64,000 nucleotides of DNA from the NCBI RefSeq assembly GCF_022376445.1, contig NW_025955045.1, positions 104,684-168,683 of the forward strand, read 5' to 3'. This document shows, in pieces, positions 1 to 11,693 of the stretch. The stretch's first letter is position 1; every line of letters begins with the position of its first letter. The notes beneath the pieces were generated by a model. The model did no database searches. It was not told the DNA's origin and saw only the letters and a program-made list of their open reading frames with translations. This DNA is from Fomitopsis serialis. Its lineage: Eukaryota; Basidiomycota; Agaricomycetes; Polyporales; Fomitopsidaceae. The translations under genes were made by a program, and so were the position numbers.

Positions 1-2784
1 GTGGCTAATCAGCGGCTGATCGTGGGATGATCAGGTGCTCCGCTTCGGCAACGGGCGCTTAATTGAGCGCTTAGTCAGCGATGTAAGTGCACACTGTTAC
101 TGCAGCACAATTCACTTGTTTTGGGGTCAAGAAAATGCGGATTTATCAGACAATATTCCAGGATATATGTGGAGCATCCCTGAGCATATTTACAAGTGGA
201 GAAGATTCCCTATATGGTCATTCAGTGCTGAGACATCAAAACATGCATGTTATTACCATTTTCCCCCACCAATAGCTGTGCTGTGCAACTTCCAGACACA
301 TCCATGCATTGTAAACTATGCACATATCTATACTTGCTGGGGAGAGGGCCATGGCTGGCAGTACGATCCCATTGGTTTAGACACATTGAGGTGTGAAGAA
401 TTCAGTATTTCCCATTTTCACTGTCTAGTTGCTGCCTGGCAGCCCAAATACTCTATGCATCCTGTTTATCTACATTGTTGATTTCAGTGCTCCATCATGA
501 GCAATATTACAATTGAGCAAGTAAGCCACCATGTGTTGTGTGTCATTGCTATATTCATAGGAAACTGTCTGTGAAGAGCACATACTTACACTGAGACTTG
601 CACATGGAATCATTATTGCTTTTGCTCAGTATTCCAGTAATGCCTACTCAATGGTCATGGCATCCAGTCATAAGTCCCATGAACACAAAGGTTTTCAACC
701 TTTGTGAGATAACTTTTGGTTTCATCTGCTGGCTGACACTTACTTCTTTTGTATGCATGCACAATTCACCATCATATTGCTCTTGTTCAACCACCCTCTC
801 AATATATACAGATTCTCTACTGTTTGTTTGGAATGGCAGGTACTTCACCAGATATTACCACAATGCACCATGTGTAATGATACCTGCTTCTTGGACCCTC
901 CCATGATATATACAACACTGTTAAAATGGCACACGTGTTCACTCCTGGGTTATGGTGTTATTGTGTGCCTTTCCATATACCATCAAAGAATCCAGCATGA
1001 GTAGCTAACATTTTATGATAACATGTGAAGGGAAATGTTGCTCCCAATGAGAGTAATCCAAAGTCACTTATTATTGACTAGAGATCTAGAAAAGGACAGT
1101 CAGATATTTGCCCAGAAGTCCACTATAAGCATGGTCTGTTGCTGGTTGCCTAGTAAGCAAAGAAAGTCTGAGTGACAGTAGACATTGTACAAATAGACAT
1201 CATCAATCCATGGTACAATCATTCCCTGCCCATATGAGCAAGCCCAGAGCTGCCAATTATATCACCCAAGGCTCATTGCATAACTTGAACAATAGGACCT
1301 GGTAACACATCAGCCTATAATATGATGGTAGAGGTTAGATATGCTCCAAGCAATTATCACATGAGGGAATAGAGTTGGTGTCATCTCATTCTCCTCCAGC
1401 ACTGCAGCAACTATGAAGGGCTGGGATGTATGGTAAGTCTGCATGTCTAGTTGCTCACCTCATGACACTGGTGGTGTATACAGTTCTCTAGAAAGAGTAG
1501 CAAGTGCACAGTACAGTGTCTCTGCGTCACTTCTAGGATCAGTACAGTGTGAACAAATTCTGGAACCCATATTTGTGATGGCTATGCCATTATACAAGGG
1601 ACATGCAAAGCAAATTTATGTTATGAGTGTTTCCAGCATTGAATGGTACCTTTGTGCTGCAGGTATTCACTGTTGAGTGATCATGGTCCACATAAGGGGC
1701 TGAGAAGCCAATTACTAGTTACAGCAAGTAGTACAAGGTGGGAATCATACATAACATTTCCTTGTTTTGTCTGCATTTTCTGAGCCCAGACTCAACAACT
1801 AATTCAAACTTTCCAGGTCAGCTACTACATAGTATTCACACAATTCATAGGTAATTGGTAAGCATCACAGGAAACACAAACAATGTAAAAGAATGAGTGA
1901 GCATGTGATTTTCATTGTGCTTTGTTGAATGGTGCCATATCTATATGAAAGTATGGGAAGGATACTATGTACAGACTCTATGACACATCATATATGTGAC
2001 TGAGAATATACACAACAGTTTTTTTTCATTTTTGGGAGGCCACAGCACAGCAAATACAGTGTCACTGATGAGCTTGTGGCTGGCATTCAAGCTCACTCCA
2101 CAGTTTGGCAGCCTGCATGTTCAGGGCCTGTTGAGCTGTTGAACTAACACAACAGCTTAGGATCCTGTTTGGAGTTGCCAGTTCCTGACAATTCCAGGTG
2201 ATACTGGTGGTTACAAGACATACAAAGACTCACTGAAAGAGTGGCTTATATCAGGCCATGCATGGGAAACTCTGCACTATCATAGGTTTTTTGCCACATG
2301 CAAGCCTCAATAGTGAGCACAATATGAATGTATAGTACTCCTGGATTTCTCTCTGATTTCCCTGCTATTTATCCAGTACTGCAGAGGCCATCAATGGCCA
2401 ACTTCCTAAATGGGCAGGAGACTAACCATATATGGCAGGTTTCCATGTCTGCTTCAAAGACTCTCCTCATACCTGTGGAGCTCTCTAGTAAACATGCTTA
2501 CCAAGATCTGCTCATATGCCTCAGTATCACTTCTCATGGTCAGTACTCTCAAAGATACCTAATATGGACCACCCCCATCAGTATCCATGAAGCATCCCAT
2601 GGAGAAGGAATATTTGGGTATTTTTGCGCATTTAATGGGGCTCTAGTAAGAGCTCAGTTAGTGTGGCTGAAAGCCATCAAAAAACTCGGCATGAAGAGCT
2701 GAGATTGAAGAATTACTTTAAAGGGGAATGTTTGTCAGCATCCCAGCCAATGGGAGTGCTCCAAAATCCCTTTTGAGTGACCGG
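1..2784. repeat. CpG-depleted repeat unit, copy U1
   Basis: This is non-coding, AT-richer DNA with short decayed frames and no gene I recognise. From about position 40 it starts with CCGCTTCGGCAACGGGCG and ends with a block around 2490-2780 that closes on CCAAAATCCCTTTTGAGTGA. The same start and end blocks recur in the units beginning at 14739, 16330, 18360 and 19871, so this is one member of a repeat family rather than unique sequence. No CG dinucleotide is present between about 936 and 1524, which fits long-term cytosine methylation and deamination. The right edge is interrupted by the KDZ transposon. Seen: the shared blocks and CpG loss. Inferred: heterochromatic status. Confidence 0.75.
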
Positions 2785-3605
2785 AGTCGTCGACAGGCCA
2801 GAATTCCACCTGCGCTTCCCACACTATGCCATCAATTAGGCTTGACACATGATAGCATGTGATCGCCCTAGTTAGGCTTCGTCCACACCGATCACCTTAC
2901 ACTGCGTTAAACACTGTGTTAAATCTGGGACTTATCAAACGAGTCCCTGGGCCCTCCGGCTATTCCGGGTACGCCCCGTGCGAGCGCTTGGCCGCTGCTA
3001 GCGAGGCAGGGCGCCCGATGCCATCAGGTCCCGTGATGGACGTCCCGTATGGTTCCTCGCCGGATATGGCAGTGCCTCTGGCCTCGCCACATCATCAGGC
3101 GCGCTCGCCGTCAGCGTGCTCCCGCCACCCACCCCTTTCCCGTTATAGACAGCCCACATGTGACTGCCCATTTCGGTTCTCTGCTGGCACTCCCGCGTGA
3201 TCCTGGATGATCGGAGCCCGGTGCTCCGCAACGTGATCGCTGGCCCGTGCGCACCGTGCTCGCCGGCGCTTCCCTCTCCTGCCTGCTTACCGCCTACACC
3301 ATCGTGCTCACCAGCACTTCCTCTCCCCTTGCTTGCTCACCGCTTCCACTGCCGCGCTCGCTGCTCGCCGTGCCCGCTCATCGTCGACACCATCGTTGTC
3401 GTGCTCGCTGGCGCCTTCCATCCCCTGCTTGCTCACTGCCCCTAGCACCGCGCTCGCTGTACTGGCCCCTCCCCGGCCTGGTGCCACGTGTGCTGTGCCA
3501 GCCGGTGCCCCCGTCGTCGTGCCAGCTCATCATGCCTGCCGTCGTGCTCGCTGGCACCCTTGGTCTCGCCCAGTGCCGCCTCCCCGCTGCCGTGTACGTC
3601 TCGCC
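2785..3605 (+). repeat. Left terminal inverted repeat of the KDZ element
   Basis: The sequence is matched in reverse complement by 14118-14738. From 2785 to about 3300 the two arms align almost base for base. The left arm then holds about 200 bp (about 3302-3508), partly an internal duplication of CTCGCTGG-type sequence, that is missing on the right. The match resumes from about 3509 to 3605. The arm is GC-rich and contains overlapping open frames on both strands that are by-products of its composition. The length (0.6-0.8 kb) is unusually long for a cut-and-paste transposon. Confidence 0.85.
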
Positions 3606-3910
3606 TCTCCGCCTCACCTTCTCTCAGGATTCAATGCCCCGCTGTCCGTGCCGCATCTATCAACCAGCACGGTGCTCGGTCGACAACGTTCCCCAGTAGC
3701 ACCATCACGTGTCACGCTTGCCAGTCCCCTTGCTATCCTTACGACTCGTCGCCATGTACGTATCTGTTTCTGCTCTTCCCTACCCCGCATCGTCGTGGTT
3801 GACATGACAAGCTTCTTGCCCTGCAGGCAAGTGTTCGTCACAGCCTGTAGACGGGAGCTTGTGGCATCTCCGCTTCGCTCTGCCCTTGGTCTCGACACCT
3901 CATTTCCGCC

Positions 3911-6900
3911 ATGAATAAGAAGAGGAAGACCGGGCTGTCGAAGGCGATCAAAGTCACCTATGGCTCTCCCTTCGGGAGAACTGAAACCACGACTCGGCTC
4001 CGCTTAGGCAGCTCTGGCGTACGCTGCGAGCGAAGGGAAAGGGAACAGCGGGAGACAGTTGTTGGTATGTCTTTGCTGTGTATACCCTTCTGAGTGCTCA
4101 TTTCAACAATCAGGCATGTGTCTCGATGATCAGGAGGTGTACAGACACCTCGTCACAGAGTCGAACGAGGAGCCTTCTGTGGAGGAGGATTGCGTGGATA
4201 TCATACCCCCGGGCGAGGAAGGCATGGTATTGAGTGGTGAGGATGAGCTCTGCAGAACGATCTTCCTTGAAGATGGGGTGAAAAGGTGCGTCAGACTCCT
4301 GTCAAATCTCGACAACGTGTCAACATTCTTCGTGAAGGAAACATAGGGACATTCGGTCGCGGAAGAATCAGGTCGCCATCCGCGAGAACGAGTGGAGGGA
4401 GCAGCGAGATGACCTGGTTGAAGGGTATCTTGCTTGGAGAGCAGGCGACGTGGTGGATGCACGACCTGAGCATTGTGCATGGCCGCTTTGGGCTATTGAT
4501 TTCTTTGGTATGTTCCTCGTGTTCTGTGTTGGTTTCTTGCCATGATATCAGATACAGGGAGTGAGTCGAAGACGTTTGTGGCCTGTGGCATCGACATGCG
4601 CATCAACCCCACGCTCACTCGGTATGGCTACATTGGTACAGCACCCCTCGAACCCTCCGTCGCGATCTCCTTCCATGTCCTTGAGGCCTTCTGCGCCCAG
4701 CATCATGCCTGCCCTCGATTCAGCATCCAGGCGCAGGTGAAAGCCCTCTGCCGCCTGCAGGCTGTAAGTCATACATTTCTTTTGGAACATGTCATTGATC
4801 ACTATCCCTTTAGGTTCCATACAAGCCCTATCTCTGTACACAATTCTGTATTGCCTACGACGTCTATCTCAACATCTATATCGCGTCGACAGCCTCATTA
4901 ACACAGCGCTTGGGCACGACCTCCCGGATTGGTGCATGTGGCATGCCTGTGCACCCTGCCTCTATGTGCTCGAGGGCGAAGATCCATTGACCCCAGCTCT
5001 CCTCGCCACCATGGACGGTAACCAGTCCCTCAAGCTCGTCGATGACGTGTTCCGCCCTGGCACAACACGTGAGGATCCCCGCACCGCGCGCACAGACCTC
5101 TGGCTATCCCCAGAGGAGGTTGACGTCTACAAGGATGATGTCCATTCGAGCCGAGTACGTCATCAAACATTTGATAGATGACGTGGTGATTGATCCAACC
5201 AGGGGCCGCCAAAGCCTGCCACATCAGTGCCTGGCGATGCCGGCCCATCGTCCTCCAACAGTACCCAAGGTGCGGCTGCTCCACAAGATGATGACATGGA
5301 CTGGCTCAACGTCAATCAAGGCGACATTCTCGCCGAGCCCGTCACTGTCTGCATGGAACGCTGGCGCAACGCTGGCCCCGAGGTGCGAAAGAAGATGTTC
5401 GCGCTGTTCTCCATCACTGGGATCTTCGTGGCCGTTTGCCGACATGGCCAGCTTCTGATCATGTGCGACATGATCCAAAGCGGTGAGCTGTACGTTTCTG
5501 ACATCATTCTAGTATAGCTACTGATTGATCTGATTGTTGCTTGCAGCATGAAATATCCGCTCGCCATCATCGCGAAGATGATCGACGTATACGGCAACGA
5601 CATCAAACTCGGCTATGACATAGCATGCGTGTTCGCGAAGACTGTGGAGACAAGCTCCCATTGGTGCAAAGGCGCGGGCGGCGCGCTTCTCGGGTGTCGT
5701 AGCCGCCTTCCATGGCTATAGCCACAACAGGGGATGCCAACTGGACTGGCATCCTCTGTATACGGAAGGTGTCGGTAAGGAAGACTTCAAAGGTTGTGAA
5801 CACCTGTTTTCTGAATCCAATGCACTTGCTGCGGGTACACGGCTTTCGACTGCCTTCCACCGCCATCAAGCAATTGAGGAGTTTTTTGGGCACTGGGCTG
5901 AGCGAAAACATGTAGAATCGGGTGAGTACTACGTACTTGTCTCTGGTGTTGCTGACCAATTCAGCCTTGTTCATCTGGAACAACTACCGGCAAGCTCTAG
6001 AAATCATTTGTCTTGATGGTGAGGTCGTCCGAGTGCTGTCAGATGAACTACGAGCAGGACCAGCCGAATACGAGAACTATGTTGCAGAAGAGCGCGCGTA
6101 TCTACGTCGCCTGAAGGCGGAACCATTGTCGGTCAGCCGTCGGATCGATTACCTGGAGGTATTGCTGAAGTTAGAGAATGCCTGGTAAGTGTCATCTTCG
6201 AGATCCTACCTGCACTCACTTCTGGTTGCAGGCAAAAATTGCAAGCTGCAAAGACAGAATACATCTGTGCTGAACACATGAAGCGCATCGGTGCCGCAAA
6301 CCCCAACGAAACAACCATTCTATCACTCTACTCAAGCACGTTTGGGCGTTGGAAAGCCCTTGACAAAGAAGCACAAATCATCAAGCTTGAGCTCGAGCTT
6401 GCCGACCGTTGGCAGCCAGCAGACGCGATATACAGGCAGTACCTCGGTGAGCTCGATCAATGGAAATACAGGTGCACGCTCAACAACCTCGAGTGCCTGG
6501 TCGTGCAGCATCTCCTTGAGCTCACGAAGCTGGGAATGAGTGGCACAGGTGAGTACTCAGTACTACTCACAGTTCGCGGCCACTTGTATTCTCATGCATT
6601 CACAGGGTACAAGATGCGCGAGAAGATTGGGAAGGCACTGAAGACCCGCGCAGAAGCAGTCCGAAAAGCTCTCACCGAGTACAATCACCGTGCCGCCCAG
6701 CTCGTCCTGCCATGGCCGTCGCTGACATGGTCCGAGGTGATGGAAATGACAACATTATCAGAGTTTGACCTGCTACTAGACGCACGTCAAGATATCCGAC
6801 AGCTCCCATGGGCTTGCAGAGCGAATTGCAAAGCCATGACAGCGTACTTCAATGTCAAACGAGTGGGCAAAGAAATCAAACATCTCAATGTGGAGATGGT

Positions 6901-7267
6901 ACGGCTCTTTACCTTCATTATTGACGAGCACTACGACTTCTATCATGCCATCTCTCGCAACCTCATCTCGAGGCCAGAACTCGCTCACGAACTCTCGACA
7001 AGGTGGCTTTACCGCAATCAGGTAAACAAAACGATTGTGCACCGTCTCTACAAGGTCACGCAGCTCCCAGGTTACACTGGGAATCTGCTGCACGGTTGCC
7101 ATCCAGGTCGCGACCTGGCGTCTTCGTTTGGGTTGCCTCTCCCGACGTGGGCAGCATGGAGCAATGGTGCCACTCTACTACCGCGCGACGAGGCTCGCAC
7201 TGATGACGACGAGAGTGGCGATGATGAGGATGTACCAGGGATGGAGGGTGAACAAGAGGCTGCGTAA
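3911..7267 (+). pseudogene. KDZ transposase, ten exons, two apparent frameshifts
   Basis: The transposase of the surrounding element, with an RNase H-like fold, would excise and integrate it in the nucleus. Exons: 3911-4064, 4114-4285, 4348-4507, 4552-4763, 4814-5154, 5203-5489, 5547-5921, 5965-6184, 6232-6548 and 6606-7267, about 965 residues in all. Family blocks in order: VPYKPYL and FCIAYDVYL; the cysteine block CHACAPCLYVLEGE; LLATMDGNQSLKLVD with the first acidic residue; GYDIACVFAKT; SHNRGCQLDWHPLYTEG; FHRHQAIEEFFGHW; an acidic tail. Two breaks are seen. Near 4880 the frame jumps between YLNI and LYRVD. Near 5660 it jumps between VETSS and PIGAKARAARF. Neither can be removed by a plausible intron, because conserved residues lie on both sides. 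The copy is therefore probably inactive unless these are sequencing errors. The family call is strong from motif order; catalytic residues are inferred. Confidence 0.82.
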
Positions 7268-7838
7268 TTCCTTACATTCGTAGATAATCTCGGAGCACAA
7301 TCGGCAGACATTACAGAGAGTGCGGCGGAACTTCTCGATTAGCATGTATACACGAACGAACTTGAACAAATGAATGTAATGCCATTTTTTGATTGCTACA
7401 TTAGTGGGATTCCCTACTTCAAGGAAATGCAGCCCTACTTCTAGGAAATGCAGAGGACATTGCACGGAATTTGCGGCCACAGAAGGAGGCATTTGACGAA
7501 ACTGTTATGCGCTGCACGTACGGTGCGTGCAGTCGTGCAGGCATAATTGTGTTCACCGCGCGCCAGCCACACTTGCGCTCTCACCATATCACACTCGCAC
7601 CGCTCTCATCACTCGTGCTCTCACCGCATCATCTCGCTCACTCCTACTCTTCTGCAGTCACTACTCAAACTCTGCCACTCTCGGCTTCCGTCTCATGGTT
7701 AAAACCTATCGTGCAATGAGCAGAGCAGTTGCTCTCCCATTTGAGCAATGCTCGTTCAACCCACTTGGCATTTGATCTGTGCATACTCACTGGGGGCGCA
7801 ACGACAACTACCGCAAGAACCACGATAAGTTCGACAAG
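7268..7838. other. Spacer between KDZ transposase and first companion gene
   Basis: No complete gene is seen. It contains a short direct repeat of the type TACTTCNAGGAAATGCAG near 7425-7455. From about 7782 there is open frame continuous with the downstream gene (HWGRNDNYRKNHDKFDK) but no in-frame ATG before 7839. The true first exon of the next gene may therefore lie here and be spliced in, or may have been lost. Confidence 0.5.
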
Positions 7839-9255
7839 ATGGACATGCTATACTTCATCATCGACTGCCACAAGGACGGCAAGCACGTTCCCCCTCACGG
7901 GGAGTTCCACAAACTCTTCTTCACCGCGCGGGAGCACAATACGTCGGACTCGGAGGGGTATGTGGAGAAAATGGCATTTAGGATTATGTTCGAGGAGATC
8001 GTATATGACGTGGTGCGTGGCTTGATTCTCACAAGTATATAGAGTGCTCACTTGTTGCTGTTCCTGCAGCTGACAGCATGGGATCGGTTCACCGGTGGTG
8101 CCACTGTCATGATGCATGTCAATGCCAATGTTCCACCAAACACGGTCCTGCACGTCCAGAACGTCAAGATCCATGCGTACATTCCTCCTCCTCTCGTCAT
8201 CGAAGATCGACAAGCAAGATACTCTATCGCGCGCATGGCACAAGAGTTCGCGAAGGAAATCGGTATCCCTGCTATCCGTCAATTCCACTCTGCCTACAAC
8301 ACATCCATCAAGTCGTATGCTCTCATCGAGCACCCCGAAGGTCCGTTCGCATCAACACCTCACCACGGTGTTCGCTCTGCCTCTCGGACGCCCCTCATCC
8401 CACCTCCTTTGCACAAAATGACCCAGTACATGTTCTATGGATGTCCGGATGGCGAGGTTGAGGATATGATCACGGCCGAGGAGGAGAAGCACCAGCCCTG
8501 CACGACGAACCTATTGCCTCTCTACGAGAGTGATCACACCTCGTCAGAAGGGCCGGGATCGGTGCCGGAGGGTGACGCCCCTCCATCGGAAGGGAGTGTG
8601 GCCTCAGACAGCGATGACACCCTCGACGAGAGCGATGAACTTCGCACTCGCGAGCAGGAACACCTGCTGGAGATCCGGCTCCTGAAGGAGAAGCTCGAGA
8701 AGCTCGAGCGGCGCAGCAGCATTCAATTCGTCGAGCTGTCGTGCCGCAGTGAGGAGCTGGAGATCCTCAAGCTCCAGCTTGGTGAGTGGCCACCAGTCCC
8801 CTCGACTCTAACACTAATTGGCTGCAATAGCTCTCGCGCGCAACCCGACGCCTGTACCGGTGGCGCTCGCTGACTCGGAGACCTCTGGGGCGCGGGCGCA
8901 GACTGTTATCTCTGATACCATGCCGTCTGTCTCGTCCATCTCGTCCATCTCGAGTCCCGCCGCGTGCGCCCCACAGACGTATGGCGACAATGTTCCGCCT
9001 AGTCAGCGAGTCCCTCTCTTCAGGCAACCGGCTTCTCCGTGTCACCCTGTACACGCTCTGCTTGTGCCTTTCGGCGAGCACTCCAAGAAGGCCCTTGCCG
9101 AGTTTGGTCTTCCCGACAATTGGTACGAGACTTTTTGGAAGCTCGAACGCAACTCCCTTCCTGAAAACTATGTTCACGAGATCAACCTTCATGGTCTTCA
9201 CATGGAGGTGGCGAGGGAGCTGGCGGCTGTGATGAAGAAGGACCAGGGACTTTGA
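7839..9255 (+). CDS. KDZ-element companion gene 1, acidic coiled-coil protein
   Basis: I do not recognise a named family. Exons 7839-8012, 8070-8781 and 8831-9255 join in phase to 436 codons. Introns have GT-AG ends and are 57 and 49 nt. The start at 7839 is the first in-frame ATG, but open frame continues about 57 nt upstream, so the N-terminus may be longer. Residues about 1-190 look globular and include WDRFTGGATVMMHVNANVP. They are followed by an acidic, serine-rich stretch (about 200-245), then a leucine/glutamate heptad coiled coil around EIRLLKEKLEKLERRSS, a Ser/Pro linker and a C-terminal block ending AVMKKDQGL. It lies head-to-tail behind the transposase in the same element, so a role in transposition or regulation of the element is an inference from position only. 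Confidence 0.65.
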
Positions 9256-9892
9256 GCTTCGTGCTAAGTCGATATACCAATCTTGCTTTCTGAACGTCGT
9301 ACATCTGTCTACTGCTCTGCTGTATATCACTTTGTAAAATCTGTCTGTTGAATTCTGTCACATGCACCTATATGATTCCCCTCACGTGTTGTCCCATTGC
9401 CAATGTAGCAATTATCAATGCCAGCTCAGCCTGTCTTGACATTCCCCATACCCTCTGGATTTTTTTTCTGTTCCTCTCGTCTTCTGCTCACTGTGTTGAG
9501 CATGCCCAACCATTCATTTAACAGTAAGTCGTTGAAATTCGTGATTGGCTTGAGAGTGTCACTTGACGTGTTCTGCAGCTTCTCGAATTCAGACCACATG
9601 CCCACTGAGGTCACTTATGGCCCGCAGGCAGCTATTGCCGTGAGGCCAATTGCTCCCACGACCAGGAAGCCCCCGAACCACGACTCGGCCACTCTCCGTG
9701 CGATGCAGGCAGCTTCAAGAGCTAAGTCGGAGGCGATTGATGCCGACATTCAGAAATGGTATGACAGCTCGGAGGCATACGCTCACGAGCTTGCAGCAAA
9801 GTATGACAAGGATGCCCAGCATTTCCTTGGCCTTATGTTCTCCGGTGGCCTGAAGAAGCAAAAAAATCGAAAACCGATGACGCGACCGAAAA

Positions 9893-10372
9893 GAACACAA
9901 AAGCCACACAAAAACCCAACCGTGAGGTCGAGCAGTGGTATGTGAGACCTCCGTGTCTATGAGATGTACGGGGGACTGTACAGTGGTCTAGGTAAGAAGG
10001 GGGAGGACGGACAAGACTCCGAACGACGTGGGAGAGCTTCGAAGATGTCGAAGACTGTTAGAAGACGAGGGCTAAGCCTCGAAGGTAGGAGGGAGAGTTT
10101 CGACAGACGTGTCGAACGAACGGTGACAAGGGAGGCGAGCGACGGCAGGAGAAAGAGTGTAGAGCCTCTCGGGGCAACTACGAGCTGGCGAACGTACTGG
10201 CGAACTGACTGACTGACTGGCTTCGAACGTACTGACTGACTGGCGAACTTGCTGACTTTCGAACGTACTGGCTGACTGACGAACCTCGCCGGTGCGAGGT
10301 GAGATTGAGAGGGAAAGGGGGTCTCTGAGATTCGAAGGGAACAAGTCCCAGAGTATATACAGGAAAATACGG
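9893..10372 (+). repeat. Dispersed 480-bp repeat, copy A (LTR-like)
   Basis: It is homologous at high identity to 25376-25863. Both copies start at AAAAGAACACAAAAGCC, include the same short coding-like stretch and contain clustered GACTGACTGAC and CGAACGTACTGG motifs. Both end near a TATATACAGG box, after which they diverge. The rich CGAA/TTCG repeats and a TGTGAGACC start at about 9942 resemble a retrotransposon LTR. However, I could not find a second LTR, a primer-binding site or pol sequence nearby, so LTR status is unproven. Confidence 0.7.
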
Positions 10373-10618
10373 TCTGAAGACCAAGAGAGCCAAGAGAAAT
10401 ACAAGAAATGATGAATGAAAGTGATAAGGAAAGCAGCCAATCGGAGAATGTCACAATGCTCGACCCGGACCTACTAACACATGAGAGAATCCAACTCGGC
10501 CTTCCGCAGGTTCTGCATAACGGGCGACCGTCCCCGAGCGGCGAAGGTCATAACCGGGGCCGGTGACAGTCCTCGAAGATATGAGACAGCTGCAGGAGTT
10601 CGCCTGACTTACACAAAC

Positions 10619-11325
10619 ATGCCGCACCTCGACCCAACTTCCGAAGCGTATGCTGCCCGCTACTACCGCCTCCTAGAGGTCCTCAAGACCGAGGGACTTG
10701 TCGAGCCGCGATACGATGCCAACAGTCCCGGAGAGTGGCTGGCTTGGGCCCACGGAGTCCGTTGGATGATCGTACGTGCCTCCGAACTTAGACTATCGTT
10801 CGAACCATCGAACCGACCTTCGAACAGCGATTCTTGTTCGAGTCCCGCAGCTGGGCCATCCTGCTGGCGAACGATACACTTCCTGCTCCTAGGTCGTTCC
10901 CCGAGATCGACGAGTTGATGCGTTACCTCGACGAGGTCTTCCACCGCGATGGCAACCAGGGAGATATCCTAGGTTCGCCCTACCCTACGATCGCCTGGTC
11001 CGAGACCTTGGTGCTGCTCGAACAAGTTAACCAGGCCGAGCGTCGTCCTCTTGCGAACCCGCAGTATCAGCGCGAGTTGTTGATCCTTTCCGACTTCCGC
11101 CAGCTGCCCGACAACCTCGAGTCCATGGGTCGAGCGATTCACAACATCGCAGTCGACCAGCGCCGCACGCACGGCACCCTCGTCAGATTGCTCGAGAGCT
11201 TGCTCGAACGCGTCAACACCGACCGCGGCTTCGACGCCGGTCCGTCTGTTCGTAGGGGTAGAGGTGGAGGTCATGGGTGTGGTGGTCGAGGACATAGATA
11301 CGAGAATTGCCGGGGTCGTCACTAG
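10619..11325 (+). CDS. Intact two-exon gene of unknown function inside the insertion
   Basis: Exons 10619-10771 and 10828-11325 join in phase (intron 56 nt, GTACGT...AACAG) to give a complete 216-residue protein. The start MPHLDPTSEAYAARY is followed by PGEWLAWAHGVRWMI. After the splice come FLFESRSWAILLAND and a helical stretch THGTLVRLLESLLERV. The C-terminus is glycine/arginine-rich (RRGRGGGHGCGGRGHRY), as in RNA- or DNA-binding tails. It lies just downstream of the LTR-like repeat and within the segment that splits the host gene, so it travelled with that insertion. It might be a gag-like or accessory protein of a non-autonomous element, but no zinc knuckle, protease or polymerase is visible. 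Function unknown. Confidence 0.6.
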
Positions 11326-11693
11326 CTAGGTTGACGTAGCCATGTACTTGCCTCGGAGTCCTACCAATGTAGCGACACTTCTAAACCGCTTGCCTCTGGC
11401 ACTAAGGGTCCCGAACACGGACATTCGAGCTTCGAACGTCGGGTGGTTCCCTCGAACGGACGGGACATCGGGCGGGTCCCTCGAAAGGACAGATTGCGTG
11501 TCGACCGGACTGACTTAATGTACTGTCGTATCGACCGTAAATCGCGTTTTCGGTGGGTAGGTGAGCTAAGGGCTCATCACCGAACGCGTACAATGGCTGG
11601 CAACGTCAACTCATGATGGAGGCCAATAAAGATAATGTACACATGAATCGACAGAATTCTATCAGTCTAACTACTTACTACAGGTGCTCAGCC
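11326..11693. other. 3' remainder of the insertion in companion gene 2
   Basis: CGAA/TTCG-rich non-coding sequence with short repeats such as CCCTCGAACGGACGGG and CCCTCGAAAGGACAG. It ends in CTAAC...TACTACAG, which looks like an intron branch point and acceptor for the exon starting at 11694. No gene is seen. Confidence 0.45.

Noticed and set aside
9942..10480. Full LTR retrotransposon
   Set aside because: The TG start and motif clusters look LTR-like, but no matching second LTR, primer-binding site or polymerase is visible.
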